Positions 35,054-45,576 are shown, numbered from the stretch's first letter. The stretch: 62,952 bases of DNA from Aequorivita sinensis (GCF_006346335.1 NZ_VDMC01000013.1:1-62952); one strand, 5' to 3'. The notes: generated by a model not told the origin, from the letters alone. Numbers and translations are program-made.

Positions 35054-37222
35054 ATGAAATTATTACGTGTACTTTTTATCTTTTTATCCGTCCCTCTCTT
35101 TGCGCAGCAAGGAGGAATGTGGATTCCTTCGCTCTTAGAAGGAATGAATGAGTCTGAAATGAAAAATCTTGGAATGAAAATGTCTGCCCAAGATATTTAC
35201 GATGTAAACAACGCTAGCTTAAAAGATGCGGTACCACATTTTAATGGTGGTTGTACTTCTGAAGTTATTAGTAACCAAGGACTTTTACTAACTAACCATC
35301 ATTGCGGTTATTCGCAAATTCAAAGTCATTCAACACTCGAAAACGATTATTTAGAAAACGGTTTCTGGGCAATGAACTTGAAAGAAGAATTGCCAAACCC
35401 AGGAGTAACAGCAACTTTTATAATTAAAATTGAAGATGTTACCACTCAAGTAATGAACGGTGTTACAGAATCAATGCCTGAAGCCGATAAGCAGAAAAAA
35501 ATAGAAGAAAACATCGCTCAAGTTTCACAAAGCTTTCCGAAAGAAGCTTGGCAAGAAAACCGAGTGCGTACATTCTTTGAAGGAAACCAATACATGCTAT
35601 TTGTAGTTGAAACTTTTAAGGACGTTCGCCTCGTAGGAACCCCTCCTTCTTCTATCGGAAAATTTGGTAGCGATACCGACAACTGGATTTGGCCACGCCA
35701 TACAGGTGATTTTGCACTTTTCAGAATTTATGCAGACAAAAACAATCGTCCAGCAGAATATTCGGAAGACAATGTACCTTATACTCCAAAACACTTCCTT
35801 CCAATTTCATTAGACGGAGTAGCTGAAAACGATTTCACAATGGTGTTTGGATTTCCAGGAACAACCGACGAATATTTACCCTCAGTAGCTATTGAACAAA
35901 TTATAAATACGGTAAACCCTGCTCGTATTGCAATTCGCGATGCTGCCTTAGCTGTACAGGATAAATATATGCGTGCCGACCCACAAATTAAAATTCAATA
36001 TGCATCAAAGTTTGCACGTATCGCAAACTATTGGAAAAAGTGGCAAGGGGAAACACTTGGATTGACAAAAAGTAATGCCGTTGGTATTAAACAGAAACAA
36101 GAAAAAGCGCTTACTAATCAAATAAACAAAAAAGGAAAGCAAAATGAATACGGAAATTTGCTACCCCAATTTGAGAAGTATTACGCCGAAATTGAACCTT
36201 ACACTTTAGCTCGTGAGTATTTCTTTGAAACGGTTTTAAGAAATGTGGAGTTACTTCGCACTGGATTTCAAGCTTATCAGCTCACTCAAGTATATGATGC
36301 TAGAGGGGCTCAGTCTTTTGAAGATAGAAGAGATAATATGGTAGAGAGAATGTCTGGCCATTATAAAGACTACAGTGCAAAAGTTGACAAAGAGGTTTTT
36401 GAAGCTTTAATTGCTATCTATGCCGATAAAGTTCCACAGGAGTTTTTACCTGCTTCATTTAATAACATTGATTCAAAAGCACTAACTGAAGAGGTATACA
36501 GTAAGTCTGCTTTTGTAGATTACGACTCATTGAAGAAACTATTAGAAGGTGACGCCGAAACTGTAATTTCAAATCTTAACAACGACCCAGGTTTTAAAGT
36601 TGTGAAGGATATGGCAGAAGCATATTTCGAAAAAATCGCTCCTAAATATGAAGAAATTCAGCTAAACATTACTGGATTACAACGTGACTATATGAAAGCG
36701 TTGATTGAACTAAGCCCAAAAGAAGATCGAATTTTTCCTAACGCAAATGGGACACTACGTGTTACTTACGGAAAAGTAGCAGGTTACTCTCCTGCTGATG
36801 CTGTTTATTACGAGCCAGTAACACATCTTGAAGGTGTTATGCAAAAATACATTCCAGGAGATTATGAGTTTGATGTACCTCAAAAATTAATAGATTTATA
36901 CGAAGCTAAAGATTACGGCCAATATGCTGAAAATGGAAAAATGCCTGTAAACTTTATCGGTACCAACCACACTACAGGTGGAAATAGCGGTAGCCCTGCT
37001 ATCGACGCACACGGAAACCTAATCGGCCTAAACTTCGACCGTGTTTGGGAGGGTACAATGAGTGATTACTATTACGACCCTTCTCTTTCAAGAAACATTA
37101 TGGTTGATATTCGCTACGTATTATTTATAGTAGATAAGTATGCAGGAGCAACAAATCTTATTGATGAAATGAAACTTGTTCACCCTAAAAAAGGAAATAA
37201 GAAATCTAAGAAGAGAAAGTAA
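35054..37222 (+). CDS. S46 dipeptidyl-peptidase, DPP11-type
   Basis: About 722 aa from the preferred start at 35054, which yields a signal peptide (MKLLRVLFIFLSVPLFAQQ). An ATG at 35009 would add 15 residues before it. The catalytic His is in TNHHCGYSQIQ. The catalytic Asp lies in the chymotrypsin-like fold. The nucleophile Ser is in TGGNSGSPA. Eighteen residues after that Ser is Arg (GLNFDRVWEG), the position that in P. gingivalis DPP11 gives preference for Asp/Glu at P1 (Gly in DPP7). The enzyme would release acidic dipeptides from oligopeptides in the periplasm. A DPP7-like relative lies at 60163-62304. Confidence 0.93.
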   Translation: MKLLRVLFIFLSVPLFAQQGGMWIPSLLEGMNESEMKNLGMKMSAQDIYDVNNASLKDAVPHFNGGCTSEVISNQGLLLTNHHCGYSQIQSHSTLENDYLENGFWAMNLKEELPNPGVTATFIIKIEDVTTQVMNGVTESMPEADKQKKIEENIAQVSQSFPKEAWQENRVRTFFEGNQYMLFVVETFKDVRLVGTPPSSIGKFGSDTDNWIWPRHTGDFALFRIYADKNNRPAEYSEDNVPYTPKHFLPISLDGVAENDFTMVFGFPGTTDEYLPSVAIEQIINTVNPARIAIRDAALAVQDKYMRADPQIKIQYASKFARIANYWKKWQGETLGLTKSNAVGIKQKQEKALTNQINKKGKQNEYGNLLPQFEKYYAEIEPYTLAREYFFETVLRNVELLRTGFQAYQLTQVYDARGAQSFEDRRDNMVERMSGHYKDYSAKVDKEVFEALIAIYADKVPQEFLPASFNNIDSKALTEEVYSKSAFVDYDSLKKLLEGDAETVISNLNNDPGFKVVKDMAEAYFEKIAPKYEEIQLNITGLQRDYMKALIELSPKEDRIFPNANGTLRVTYGKVAGYSPADAVYYEPVTHLEGVMQKYIPGDYEFDVPQKLIDLYEAKDYGQYAENGKMPVNFIGTNHTTGGNSGSPAIDAHGNLIGLNFDRVWEGTMSDYYYDPSLSRNIMVDIRYVLFIVDKYAGATNLIDEMKLVHPKKGNKKSKKRK

Positions 37223-37256
37223 TAAGCCTAGGGTAATTACCTCAAATTTTTTTAAA

Positions 37257-37290
37257 TTAAAAGCCCCCAACGAAAGTTGGGGGCTTTTAA
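37257..37290. terminator. Bidirectional Rho-independent terminator
   Basis: AAAAGCCCCCAAC and GTTGGGGGCTTTT form a 13-bp stem around GAAA, with A/T-rich flanks. It lies between the convergent S46 and M3 peptidase genes. Confidence 0.92.
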
Positions 37291-37365
37291 TTTCTACACC
37301 ACAAATAAACGGTTTGTGGTTAATGCTTACTTTGAGAGATATTAGAATACTTCAAAGTACCCTAC

Positions 37366-39489
37366 TTATTTCAGCCCTCTAGCTTTTAGCATAGGCTCTA
37401 TTTTTGGATCACTTCCTCTCCAAGCTTTGTACATTGATTCAAGCTCCATAGTATTTCCTCTAGACAATACCATATCTCTAAAGCGCTGCCCGTTTTCACG
37501 TGTCATCCCTCCATTCTCTTCAAACCAATTGTAAGCATCGTGGTGTAGCATTTCGGTCCAAGAATACGAATAGTAACCTGCAGCGTAACCTCCAGCAAAA
37601 ACGTGTGCAAAATACGTTGAACGGTATCTAGGAGGCACAGCGTGAACTACATCCAATTTAGTTCTATTTAAAGCGTCTTTTTCAAATTTAGCAACATCTT
37701 CTATCTTTTTATCAGCTGTAATAGTATGCCACTGCATATCTAAATTAGAAGCTGCTAAGTTTTCTGTAAGACTATAGCCCTGATTAAAAGTGCCAGAATT
37801 TTTAATTTTATCAATTAGTTCCTGTGGAATCTTTTCTCCTGTTTTATAATGCACTGCATAGTTTTTCAAAATTTCTGGATATAAGGCCCAGTTTTCATTG
37901 AACTGTGATGGAAACTCAACAAAATCGCGAGCAACTGCTGTTCCTGAAAGTGAAGGATATTGTTGGGCTGCAAAAAACCCGTGAAGCGCGTGACCGAATT
38001 CGTGGAACATAGTCTCTACCTCATCGTAAGTTAATAGTGCAGGTTCATTTCCAGCTGGTTTTGGATAATTACATACATTATAAATTACTGGCTTTTTGTT
38101 GTATAGCTTAGATTGTGTTACAAAATTAGACATCCAAGCTCCTCCTCTTTTGCTAGGGCGAGCAAAATAATCTACATAAAACAGTCCTAGTTGGTCACCA
38201 TTTTCTTCGAATAACTCATAAACCTTTACATCCTCGTGATACACAGGAATGTCGGTTCTTTCTTTATGTGTAATTCCATAAAGCTTGTTTGCAGCATAGA
38301 AAACACCGTTCTCCAACACGTTATACATTTCGAAATAAGGCTTAATCTGATTCTCGTCTAGGTCGTATTTTTCTTTACGAACCATTTCAGCATAATAATT
38401 CCAATCCCAAGGTTCTAAAGTGAAATCTCTACCTTTAGATTTAATCATTTTTTGAATTTCATCAGACTCAACTTGAGCTTTTGCAGTTGCAGCAGCTATT
38501 AACCCCTCAAAAAACTTATTAATTGTTGCTGGACTTTTTGCCATTGTTTTCTGAAGACTCCATTCAGCATAATTGTTAAACCCTAAAAGTTTTGCCTTTT
38601 GAGCGCGAACCTCAACTAATTCTTTAATTATATCGCTAGTGTTATTTGCTCCTTGATCTGCTCTGTGGAATGCAGCCTTAAATAATTTTTCACGTGTTGC
38701 TCTATTTTCCAAAGACGACAATAGTGGTTGTTGGGTAGTATTTAATAAAGCTACTGTCCAACCTTTTCCATCCTCATTTTCAATCGACTTAAGATAATCT
38801 TCATCTAATCCAGCCAACTCTTCTTTATTTGTAAATGTAACTGCACCTGCATTGTTAGCATCTAAAAGCACTTTACCAAACTTATTAGTAAGTGTTGCTA
38901 TTTTTTCGTTATACTGCTTTAGTTTTTCCTTATCTTCCGACGAAAGATTTGCTCCTGCTATTTCAAAATTCTCATAGTATACTTCTAAAAGCTTTAACGA
39001 CTCAGCATCTAAATTTAATGACTCTCTTTTATCGTATAAAGTTTTAAAACGTTGAAATAATTTATCGTTTAGATAAATCATATCGTTTTGCGCTGCAAAT
39101 TTTGGAGCCATTTCTTCTTGAATAGCTTGTAAGGTTTCGTTAGTATGCGAACCTGTTAGCGCATAAAACACTTGTGAAGCTCTTTCTAACAATTCTCCAC
39201 TTTTTTCCAGTGCCAGAACTGTATTTTCAAAAGTAGGTTCCTCTTCAGAATTTGCTATGGCCTGCACTGCATTTTGTTGCTCTTCGATACCCTTAAGCAA
39301 CGCTGGCTTATAGTGATGGTCATTTAACTTTGAAAAATCTGGAGCACCATAAGGCAAGGTGCTTTCAGAAAATAATGGATTTTCTGTACTCATTTCATCC
39401 TCGCTTTTACTCTTATTCTCTTTCTCTTTAGAATTGTTACAACCTACCACTAGCAACGCTAGGGTAAGAAACGGAATAACTTTTTTCAT
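37366..39489 (-). CDS. dcp: M3 family peptidyl-dipeptidase (Dcp-like), lipoprotein
   Basis: 707 aa. A lipoprotein signal ends at VVGC (Cys17). The body is a full-length oligopeptidase A/Dcp-like enzyme with the zinc motif MFHEFGHALHG. The family motif PGKRGGAW-like occurs as RPSKRGGAW, and the C-terminal substrate region has YFAHVFAGGYAAGYYSYSW. It would trim C-terminal dipeptides from short peptides in the periplasm and complements the convergent DPP11-like enzyme in peptide utilisation. A TATCTTTA box lies near 39517-39524 on the minus strand. Confidence 0.95.
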   Translation of the reverse strand: MKKVIPFLTLALLVVGCNNSKEKENKSKSEDEMSTENPLFSESTLPYGAPDFSKLNDHHYKPALLKGIEEQQNAVQAIANSEEEPTFENTVLALEKSGELLERASQVFYALTGSHTNETLQAIQEEMAPKFAAQNDMIYLNDKLFQRFKTLYDKRESLNLDAESLKLLEVYYENFEIAGANLSSEDKEKLKQYNEKIATLTNKFGKVLLDANNAGAVTFTNKEELAGLDEDYLKSIENEDGKGWTVALLNTTQQPLLSSLENRATREKLFKAAFHRADQGANNTSDIIKELVEVRAQKAKLLGFNNYAEWSLQKTMAKSPATINKFFEGLIAAATAKAQVESDEIQKMIKSKGRDFTLEPWDWNYYAEMVRKEKYDLDENQIKPYFEMYNVLENGVFYAANKLYGITHKERTDIPVYHEDVKVYELFEENGDQLGLFYVDYFARPSKRGGAWMSNFVTQSKLYNKKPVIYNVCNYPKPAGNEPALLTYDEVETMFHEFGHALHGFFAAQQYPSLSGTAVARDFVEFPSQFNENWALYPEILKNYAVHYKTGEKIPQELIDKIKNSGTFNQGYSLTENLAASNLDMQWHTITADKKIEDVAKFEKDALNRTKLDVVHAVPPRYRSTYFAHVFAGGYAAGYYSYSWTEMLHHDAYNWFEENGGMTRENGQRFRDMVLSRGNTMELESMYKAWRGSDPKIEPMLKARGLK

Positions 39490-39549
39490 TATGTTGATTT
39501 TTTAAAATATAACTGTAAAGATACGTAATAACCTTTCGCAACAAAATTG

Positions 39550-39580
39550 AAAACCCCTTCAGCAAAAGCTGAAGGGGTCT
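39550..39580 (-). terminator. Rho-independent terminator of the 1168-aa surface protein gene
   Basis: ACCCCTTCAGC (39553-39563) pairs with GCTGAAGGGGT (39568-39578) around AAAA. The minus-strand product is followed by TTTTC; on the plus strand a T run also follows. Confidence 0.88.
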
Positions 39581-39612
39581 CCTTTTTTTGATTGGTTATT
39601 TTATAGTTTGAA

Positions 39613-42600
39613 TTATTCTACTATCAATCGTTTAACAGTACTTACGTTGTCACCAACAATTTGAACAACATACACTCCTGTAGCAAGAGTCGAAATATCA
39701 ACTGCTTTCTCCCCTTGCATAGCGCTTAGGTTTATCTCGCTAACCATTTTACCACTCACATCGAAAATTGTCATCGACTCAAGAGCAATATTGGTTTTAT
39801 TAACAAGGTTTACCATTGTGCTAGCTGGGTTAGGATACAATGTAACTCCAGTTTCTAAAGAGTTTTCATTTGCACCAAGCACAGTTTCAACAGTAAGTTC
39901 GAAGCTACAAGTAGAAGAATTTCCATATTCATCTGTTGCAGTTAAAGTAATTGTATGTACTCCATCTGGCAAGGCAGCTCCAGGAGCTGGATCTTGCGAA
40001 GTAATAGTAACAGGGTCTGTACAATTATCCATTGCAGTAGCTTCTCCTGTTGCAAAGTAATCTGGAACGATATAATATAAGTTTCCAACACCAGGATCAA
40101 CTGTTTGATCTGCAGGACAAGTAATTTCTGGTCCTAATAAATCAACAACATTCACTTCTGCTACACATGAAGCAACGTTTCCGCTTGCGTCACTTACAAA
40201 TACAGTTACCATTACTGTAGTTCCTATATCTGCGCAAGTTACAGTTGTTACATCAGTTGCTATAGTATCTATTCCACAAGCTTCATCTATGTTTGAAAGT
40301 AAAGCATAAGGGTCTATTGTAGCCGTTCCATCTGCACCAAGAGCAACATCTATCATGTTACCAGTTGCAGAAGTCTCGTAAGTAATCTCGAAGTTATCAA
40401 CTCCAGCACCCCATCCCCATGAGCCTTCATCGTCAAAAGTAAAACGAACTTGAAGATTGGCGTTGGCGTATGGCATAACATCTATACTACCAGAGTTTGT
40501 AGGATCGGTATCAACCTCAACAAAAAGAATTTGCTGCCAAGCTGTACCATCGTATACATCTACTGTAAGTGTACCATCACCTGCGAATTCTTGCAATGCA
40601 TAGTCAAATGATACAGATGCTGTAACAGCTCCTGTAATATCGTATGCTGGAGAGATTAATGATGCCATGTTTACTTGACCACTACCTGCTGCATCGTCAT
40701 TAAAGATTGCTGCGTTTGTAGGGAAATCTCCTCCTGTAGGCATATCACCAGATCCGAAAGCCCAATCTGCTGTACCACTAAGCACCTCAGTTGTCCATCC
40801 AGAAGGTATAGTTGAACCTTCAAATTCTTCCAATTCTGTGGTTACAGGTACAACACCACAGGTAATTACTGGTGCGATGTTATCAATAACATTAACTACA
40901 GCTATACAAGTTGCAGTATTTCCGCTAGAATCGGTTACAGTAACTTCTACCAAGTTCTCACCTAGGTCGGCACATGTAAAATCAAGACCGGAACCACCAC
41001 CTGTTACATAATGAACTGTACCATTAAATACTCTTGGTGCAAAAATTGGCGTTGTAAAAGGCGTATTAGAGGCAGCCCCCAAAGACATAGACATATCAGC
41101 ATTAGAGAAATTTTGATTACTTCCATCACCATTTGTATAATAATGACCATGAGTAGCATCTAATACCAATGCAATACCGTAAGTGGTATTTGCACTTAAT
41201 GTGATAGGATTATCTAATACAGCATTAGATGGAGCATCTTGCCCTGCACCTGTTCCAGAACCAACTGCAGCAGCTGTTCCCCACGCGGCGGCATTGGCCT
41301 CATTACCAACATAAGTCCCTACTAGAGTATAAACATCCATGGTAAATGCGCCTGGGTCTGCGGTATTTATATCAATTTCTGTAATATCTAAATCGCTTGG
41401 ACCAACTGTAATATCGAAATATACGGCACCACCCATAGATCCATTATTTCCAGAAGCAAATAGACTTGTTAAGGAACCTTGAGCTCCTCCACCAACACCT
41501 CCAGCGGTAATTGTGTATCCACAAGCCTCTGTAACACCTGTTACAAGATCACTAGGATCAATACTTGCTACACCATTAGCATCAAGATATACGTCTAATC
41601 CACCACCTGAAGCAGCTTGATAGTTTAGTAAGAAGTTGTCTACACCGGCACCCCAGTTCCATCCTGTTTCATCATCAAAAGTGAATTTAACTTGGAAGGC
41701 ATTGTTTATATATGCCGTTACATCAATTGCACCAGTGTTTGTAGGGTCGATATCTGCATTATCAGCTAAGAAAACTTCTTGCCAAGCAGCTCCATCCCAA
41801 ACTTCGGCACGCAATAAACCTAAACCTGCGAAATCTTGAAGTGCATAATCGAATGAAATATCTGCAGCGGTTGCCCCCGTTAAATCGTAAACTGGAGAAA
41901 TAAGCTCTGCAATATTATCTTCACTTCCCGCTGCGTCATCATCAAAAATGGCAGCATTGGTTGGGAAATCACCCCCAGTTGGCATTTCACCTGAACCGAA
42001 AGTCCAATCTTGAGAACCTAGAATTATATTAGTTGTCCATCCAGCAGGAACAGAAGCCGATTCAAAATCTTCAGACTCTGAAAAGTTTCCAAACCCTCCA
42101 ACACAGAAAACCTCAGGTGCAGTAGTATCTTGAACAGTAACGGTAGCTGTACAGGTTGATGAATTTCCTGAGTTATCAGTTACCGTTAGGGTTACCGTAT
42201 TTTCTCCAATCATTGAACAATCGAAACTTGAAATATCTAGAGTATAAGAAGCAATTCCACAATTATCGGTAGAACCATTATCTATATCTGTACCAGTAAT
42301 TGAGGCCATTCCAGTTACGGAATCAAGATCTATTGTGATGTCTTGACAAACCGCAACAGGAGCTTCGTCATCTATTACATTAACTTCAAATTGGCAAGTA
42401 ACAGTATTTCCATCACTATCGGTTGCAGAATACTCAACTACAGTTACCCCTAAAGGGAAGTCACTTCCACTAGCAGGACCAGCAGTTTGAGTTGTAGGAA
42501 TCGCACCATCTTCAGTATCAAACGCAATCGCATCACTGAAATTTACCGCTGCAGTACATACGCCAGCCTCAGTATAGGCTGTGATATCCGTAGGACAAGA

Positions 42601-43119
42601 AATAACAGGTGGATTACCAACTACGGTTCCAACATTTACAGTGTAATCTTCAACTTCTCCAAAAGAGAAAGTACCACAAGGTCCAGGATCTGATGCTCCC
42701 CATTTCAATTTAATTCTCATACGAGTATCCCCAAGTGAGGCAGAAGCAGGAACCGTTATATTGATAGTATGAGGTCCACTAGTTCCAATAGGACCAGCGA
42801 TGTTATACGCCTCACCGGCATCGTCCAAAACACCGTTTTGATTCCAATCGATAAATGCATATAAGTAATCACCACCATCAGGATCTATGGTGATTGATAA
42901 TTGCTCAGTTCCACCAGGGCTAAGACTTGCAACCATACTTGTAAAATCGCTATATCCTGGATGAACGGTAGTAGAATTATTAATGCCCGCAAAGGTAACA
43001 TTTGTAATATTTTCCCATGTGGTACTGTTTCCTGCAGCAGCACAATATTGGGCATTGGCTTGCCACCCCAAGGAGGTAAGAAATAATGCCATTAAGGTTA
43101 AAAAGGTAATTTTTTTCAT
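39613..43119 (-). CDS. Large modular T9SS-secreted surface protein with GEVED, HYR and duplicated MAM-like modules
   Basis: 1168 aa. Signal peptide to about residue 23. A GEVED domain (about 60-163) contains FIDWNQNGVLDDAGEAY and FGEVEDYTVNV. Three to four HYR/Ig-like units carry recurring TDxSGNxxTC strands. Two near-identical ~150-residue modules (349-500 and 764-915) both contain MPTGGDFPTNAAIF and the ending WGAGVDNF. The C-terminal type A sorting domain has LYPNPAST and ATGVYVVQI. The acidic, Thr/Gly-rich composition fits a calcium-stabilised adhesin or matrix protein at the cell surface. No enzymatic motif was seen. It is monocistronic with its own terminator. Confidence 0.9.
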   Translation of the reverse strand: MKKITFLTLMALFLTSLGWQANAQYCAAAGNSTTWENITNVTFAGINNSTTVHPGYSDFTSMVASLSPGGTEQLSITIDPDGGDYLYAFIDWNQNGVLDDAGEAYNIAGPIGTSGPHTINITVPASASLGDTRMRIKLKWGASDPGPCGTFSFGEVEDYTVNVGTVVGNPPVISCPTDITAYTEAGVCTAAVNFSDAIAFDTEDGAIPTTQTAGPASGSDFPLGVTVVEYSATDSDGNTVTCQFEVNVIDDEAPVAVCQDITIDLDSVTGMASITGTDIDNGSTDNCGIASYTLDISSFDCSMIGENTVTLTVTDNSGNSSTCTATVTVQDTTAPEVFCVGGFGNFSESEDFESASVPAGWTTNIILGSQDWTFGSGEMPTGGDFPTNAAIFDDDAAGSEDNIAELISPVYDLTGATAADISFDYALQDFAGLGLLRAEVWDGAAWQEVFLADNADIDPTNTGAIDVTAYINNAFQVKFTFDDETGWNWGAGVDNFLLNYQAASGGGLDVYLDANGVASIDPSDLVTGVTEACGYTITAGGVGGGAQGSLTSLFASGNNGSMGGAVYFDITVGPSDLDITEIDINTADPGAFTMDVYTLVGTYVGNEANAAAWGTAAAVGSGTGAGQDAPSNAVLDNPITLSANTTYGIALVLDATHGHYYTNGDGSNQNFSNADMSMSLGAASNTPFTTPIFAPRVFNGTVHYVTGGGSGLDFTCADLGENLVEVTVTDSSGNTATCIAVVNVIDNIAPVITCGVVPVTTELEEFEGSTIPSGWTTEVLSGTADWAFGSGDMPTGGDFPTNAAIFNDDAAGSGQVNMASLISPAYDITGAVTASVSFDYALQEFAGDGTLTVDVYDGTAWQQILFVEVDTDPTNSGSIDVMPYANANLQVRFTFDDEGSWGWGAGVDNFEITYETSATGNMIDVALGADGTATIDPYALLSNIDEACGIDTIATDVTTVTCADIGTTVMVTVFVSDASGNVASCVAEVNVVDLLGPEITCPADQTVDPGVGNLYYIVPDYFATGEATAMDNCTDPVTITSQDPAPGAALPDGVHTITLTATDEYGNSSTCSFELTVETVLGANENSLETGVTLYPNPASTMVNLVNKTNIALESMTIFDVSGKMVSEINLSAMQGEKAVDISTLATGVYVVQIVGDNVSTVKRLIVE

Positions 43120-43459
43120 AAAACATAATTTAAGTTAATAGTTAAAATCACGTTAAATGTACAGTATTTTATATTAATTGACAAATTATTATTAAAAGCA
43201 TAATTAAAATATTAAACAACCCGCAATTTTATTTATACTTTAGCCTGATTTTCTAACAAATTAGGCAACTATCTTCTTTACAGACACATACAAAATCAAG
43301 GGACTCAAACTGTGAAAATTGTATAGCATACCGACTAAAATCAAATTTGTATTAGCCTAGTGTGAATGTAGTTTGTTTAACAATTTATCATAGGCTCTAA
43401 AACAGTATATGATCCACATTTAATGTGCTCACTGATCTATATGAAGTAAATTGTAAAAA
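43120..43459. other. Intergenic region, promoter side of the surface protein gene
   Basis: 340 bp, AT-rich. Only the expected upstream region of the 1168-aa protein gene; no clear TAnnTTTG box, frame or hairpin was found. Confidence 0.4.
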
Positions 43460-44125
43460 CTAGAAGAATGGTCTATACTGTTCTACGCGGAAATCTATTG
43501 TAGTTTTTTGGGGGAAATCTGCTTTCATTTTTTTATAAGAAGCAAGACTACCAACAGCCCTATTTGCAGCTCCAGATGGAGCTATGAGAGAAACTGTTTT
43601 TATTTCCCTACCGCTATTTGGCAATTGAAAAGTATGTATTCTAGGTATTTTGTTTGAAATTACCTTAAGTGAAATATTGTACTCTTTTAATTTTCTTCTA
43701 AAGAAGTATTCTGGCCCATTTTTACTATTTCCCCCTGTAAAAAGCAAGGTGTTGACCTTTGGATTTTGCTGAAGTATGACTACCAAATCACGTAGCTCTA
43801 CATCGCTCATTCCAATATCTGAAGCATCAACCTTTTCTCGTTTTGCTGAGGCTACCATATCACAAACACCAATTCCTCGATTTATAAGAAATCGTTCACG
43901 CTGTTCTATAGCCACAGCAGTGTTTTCGAATTTTAAATTTAAATTGAATATTTTGTCTAAAATAAGCCACAATTGTCCATCACGACTTCCGTAACAAAAA
44001 TCTACGTCCCCTTCTTTTAATTCCCCAGTAGTGAACCGTGGTGGTGGTAGCGTACCCACAATCAACTTCGTTGCTGTTTCAGGAATAAATGGAGGATATG
44101 GATGTAAATGATGAAACAAATGCAC
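43460..44125 (-). CDS. Uracil-DNA-glycosylase superfamily protein
   Basis: 221 aa. The N-terminal loop LIVGTLPPPRF takes the place of the GxxPG water-activating motif of Mug/UDG enzymes. It is followed by CYGSRDGQLWLIL, similar to the N-x-F(W) recognition stretch, and a late loop LIAPSGAANRAVG replaces the H-P-S-P leucine loop. The central FTGGNSKNG is in the position of the second nucleotide contact. Likely a DNA base glycosylase of an outlying family; the specific lesion is unknown, and absence of a canonical catalytic Asp makes activity uncertain. It is 45 bp downstream of the yaaA gene and probably co-transcribed with it. Confidence 0.8.
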   Translation of the reverse strand: MHLFHHLHPYPPFIPETATKLIVGTLPPPRFTTGELKEGDVDFCYGSRDGQLWLILDKIFNLNLKFENTAVAIEQRERFLINRGIGVCDMVASAKREKVDASDIGMSDVELRDLVVILQQNPKVNTLLFTGGNSKNGPEYFFRRKLKEYNISLKVISNKIPRIHTFQLPNSGREIKTVSLIAPSGAANRAVGSLASYKKMKADFPQKTTIDFRVEQYRPFF

Positions 44126-44169
44126 TGTAGAGTTTAGATTACTACTTTCAATTTAGGAATTTTAAAATG

Positions 44170-44931
44170 CTACCTTATAAAAACTGGTTCATTCTCTTTT
44201 TCGGTGTATTCTTCGCTATAACCGTAACCATCGTAATCAAAAGCTTTTAAATCTTCTAGAGTTTTTACTTCTTTATCTATTGCGAAGCGAGCCATACTAC
44301 CTCTAGCTTTTTTAGCAAAGAAGGATATTATTTTAAGCTTTCCATTTTTGAATTCTTTAAAAACCGGAGAAATCACTGGAACTTTTAATTTTTTTTGGTC
44401 TATGGCGTTAAAATATTCAACACTTGCAAGATTGATAAAAAGCTCATCATCTTGTAATTCTTTGTTTACGGTTTCAGTAAGCTTTTTTTTCCAAAACTCA
44501 TACAGGTCTTTTTTTCTATTTAGAGAAAACTTTGTCCCCATCTCTAACCGATAAGGCTGCATTAAATCTAAAGGACGTAGAACTCCATACATTCCTGAAA
44601 GAATACGGAGGGAGTCTTGTAAAAGATCGAGTTTTTCTAGTGAAATAGAATAAGCGTCTAAGCCCGCATAAACATCGCCAGCGAAAGCATAAACTGCAGG
44701 ACGAGCATTTTCTGTCGTGAAAGGAGTATTAAATTCTTTATATCGTTGGTAGTTTAGTTCAGCAAGCTTATCACTAATATTCATTAAATCAGCAATTGCC
44801 TTTTTGCTCTTTCTTTCAAGTTTATTATTAATCAGCGCTGCTTCTTCTAAAAATTGTGGTTGAGTGGCACGAAGGGTTGGGAGTTTAGATTCAAAATCCA
44901 GCGTTTTTGCAGGGGAAACTACTATTTTCAT
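44170..44931 (-). CDS. yaaA: Peroxide stress protein YaaA
   Basis: About 253 aa from the preferred start at 44931 ([13 protein letters not shown], the invariant family N-terminus). An in-frame ATG at 44970 would add 13 unmatched residues. Family signatures include [51 protein letters not shown] and the C-terminal [15 protein letters not shown]. YaaA binds DNA and lowers intracellular free iron damage during hydrogen peroxide stress in E. coli. The UDG-like gene follows immediately, giving a small DNA-protection pair. Confidence 0.96.
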   Translation of the reverse strand: MKIVVSPAKTLDFESKLPTLRATQPQFLEEAALINNKLERKSKKAIADLMNISDKLAELNYQRYKEFNTPFTTENARPAVYAFAGDVYAGLDAYSISLEKLDLLQDSLRILSGMYGVLRPLDLMQPYRLEMGTKFSLNRKKDLYEFWKKKLTETVNKELQDDELFINLASVEYFNAIDQKKLKVPVISPVFKEFKNGKLKIISFFAKKARGSMARFAIDKEVKTLEDLKAFDYDGYGYSEEYTEKENEPVFIR

Positions 44932-45048
44932 TTTCTTAGCTTTTGCTTCAAAAATAACGAAAAGAAACACAACTAAACAAAATGTTATCAGCTAGAAACT
45001 TCTATAATTAAATAGTTATCGATTAACAAAAGATACCAAGTAGGAGAA

Positions 45049-45576
45049 CTACTCTATCCTTTTTCCTGTTGTTGTAAAACTTAGGCCTTGCGCGCCGCGT
45101 AGCGATGTCATTATCGCTTCAAATATTGGTTCTGGTGTTGTCATTTTAGAAGACCATTCAAAAATAAAGTTGGCCCCGCTACCCCCATAGTTATCGGCTT
45201 CATCAATTACAATTTCTACTGTTTCAAGTGGTTTTAAAAAAATCGGTTTTTTAAAATATTGTCTAATCAGTTCGCCATTGGTATTGTAATAATTGGCATT
45301 AGATATAAAAACAGTATCAGTTTCACTTACATTTCTCAAACTTATCATAGCGGTAAGATTCTGAGTTTTCTTTAATGAAATACTATAAATGTGAGAATAA
45401 ACACTTAGATAAGTTTTTCCGTTGTGAAACGAGTCATTCTTCAGTAAAAATAATTCATTTTCAATATAATGATCTTCCCAATGATTTGGGCTAAAAGAGC
45501 TTATTTCAGTAGTTTCTTCACAAGCCGAAAAAAATCCAAACAGAATAATTAATATGAAGAATTGTTTAATGCTCAA
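45049..45576 (-). CDS. Hypothetical lipoprotein
   Basis: 175 aa. Signal ends in FSAC (Cys19). The mature part is beta-rich with SLRNVSETDTVFISNANYYN and a late VEIVIDEADNYGG, resembling the DUF3124-type periplasmic proteins. That assignment is tentative. It stands alone between yaaA and the antiporter gene on the same strand, with gaps of about 77 bp and more, so it may be independent. No catalytic motif is visible. Confidence 0.75.
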   Translation of the reverse strand: MSIKQFFILIILFGFFSACEETTEISSFSPNHWEDHYIENELFLLKNDSFHNGKTYLSVYSHIYSISLKKTQNLTAMISLRNVSETDTVFISNANYYNTNGELIRQYFKKPIFLKPLETVEIVIDEADNYGGSGANFIFEWSSKMTTPEPIFEAIMTSLRGAQGLSFTTTGKRIE

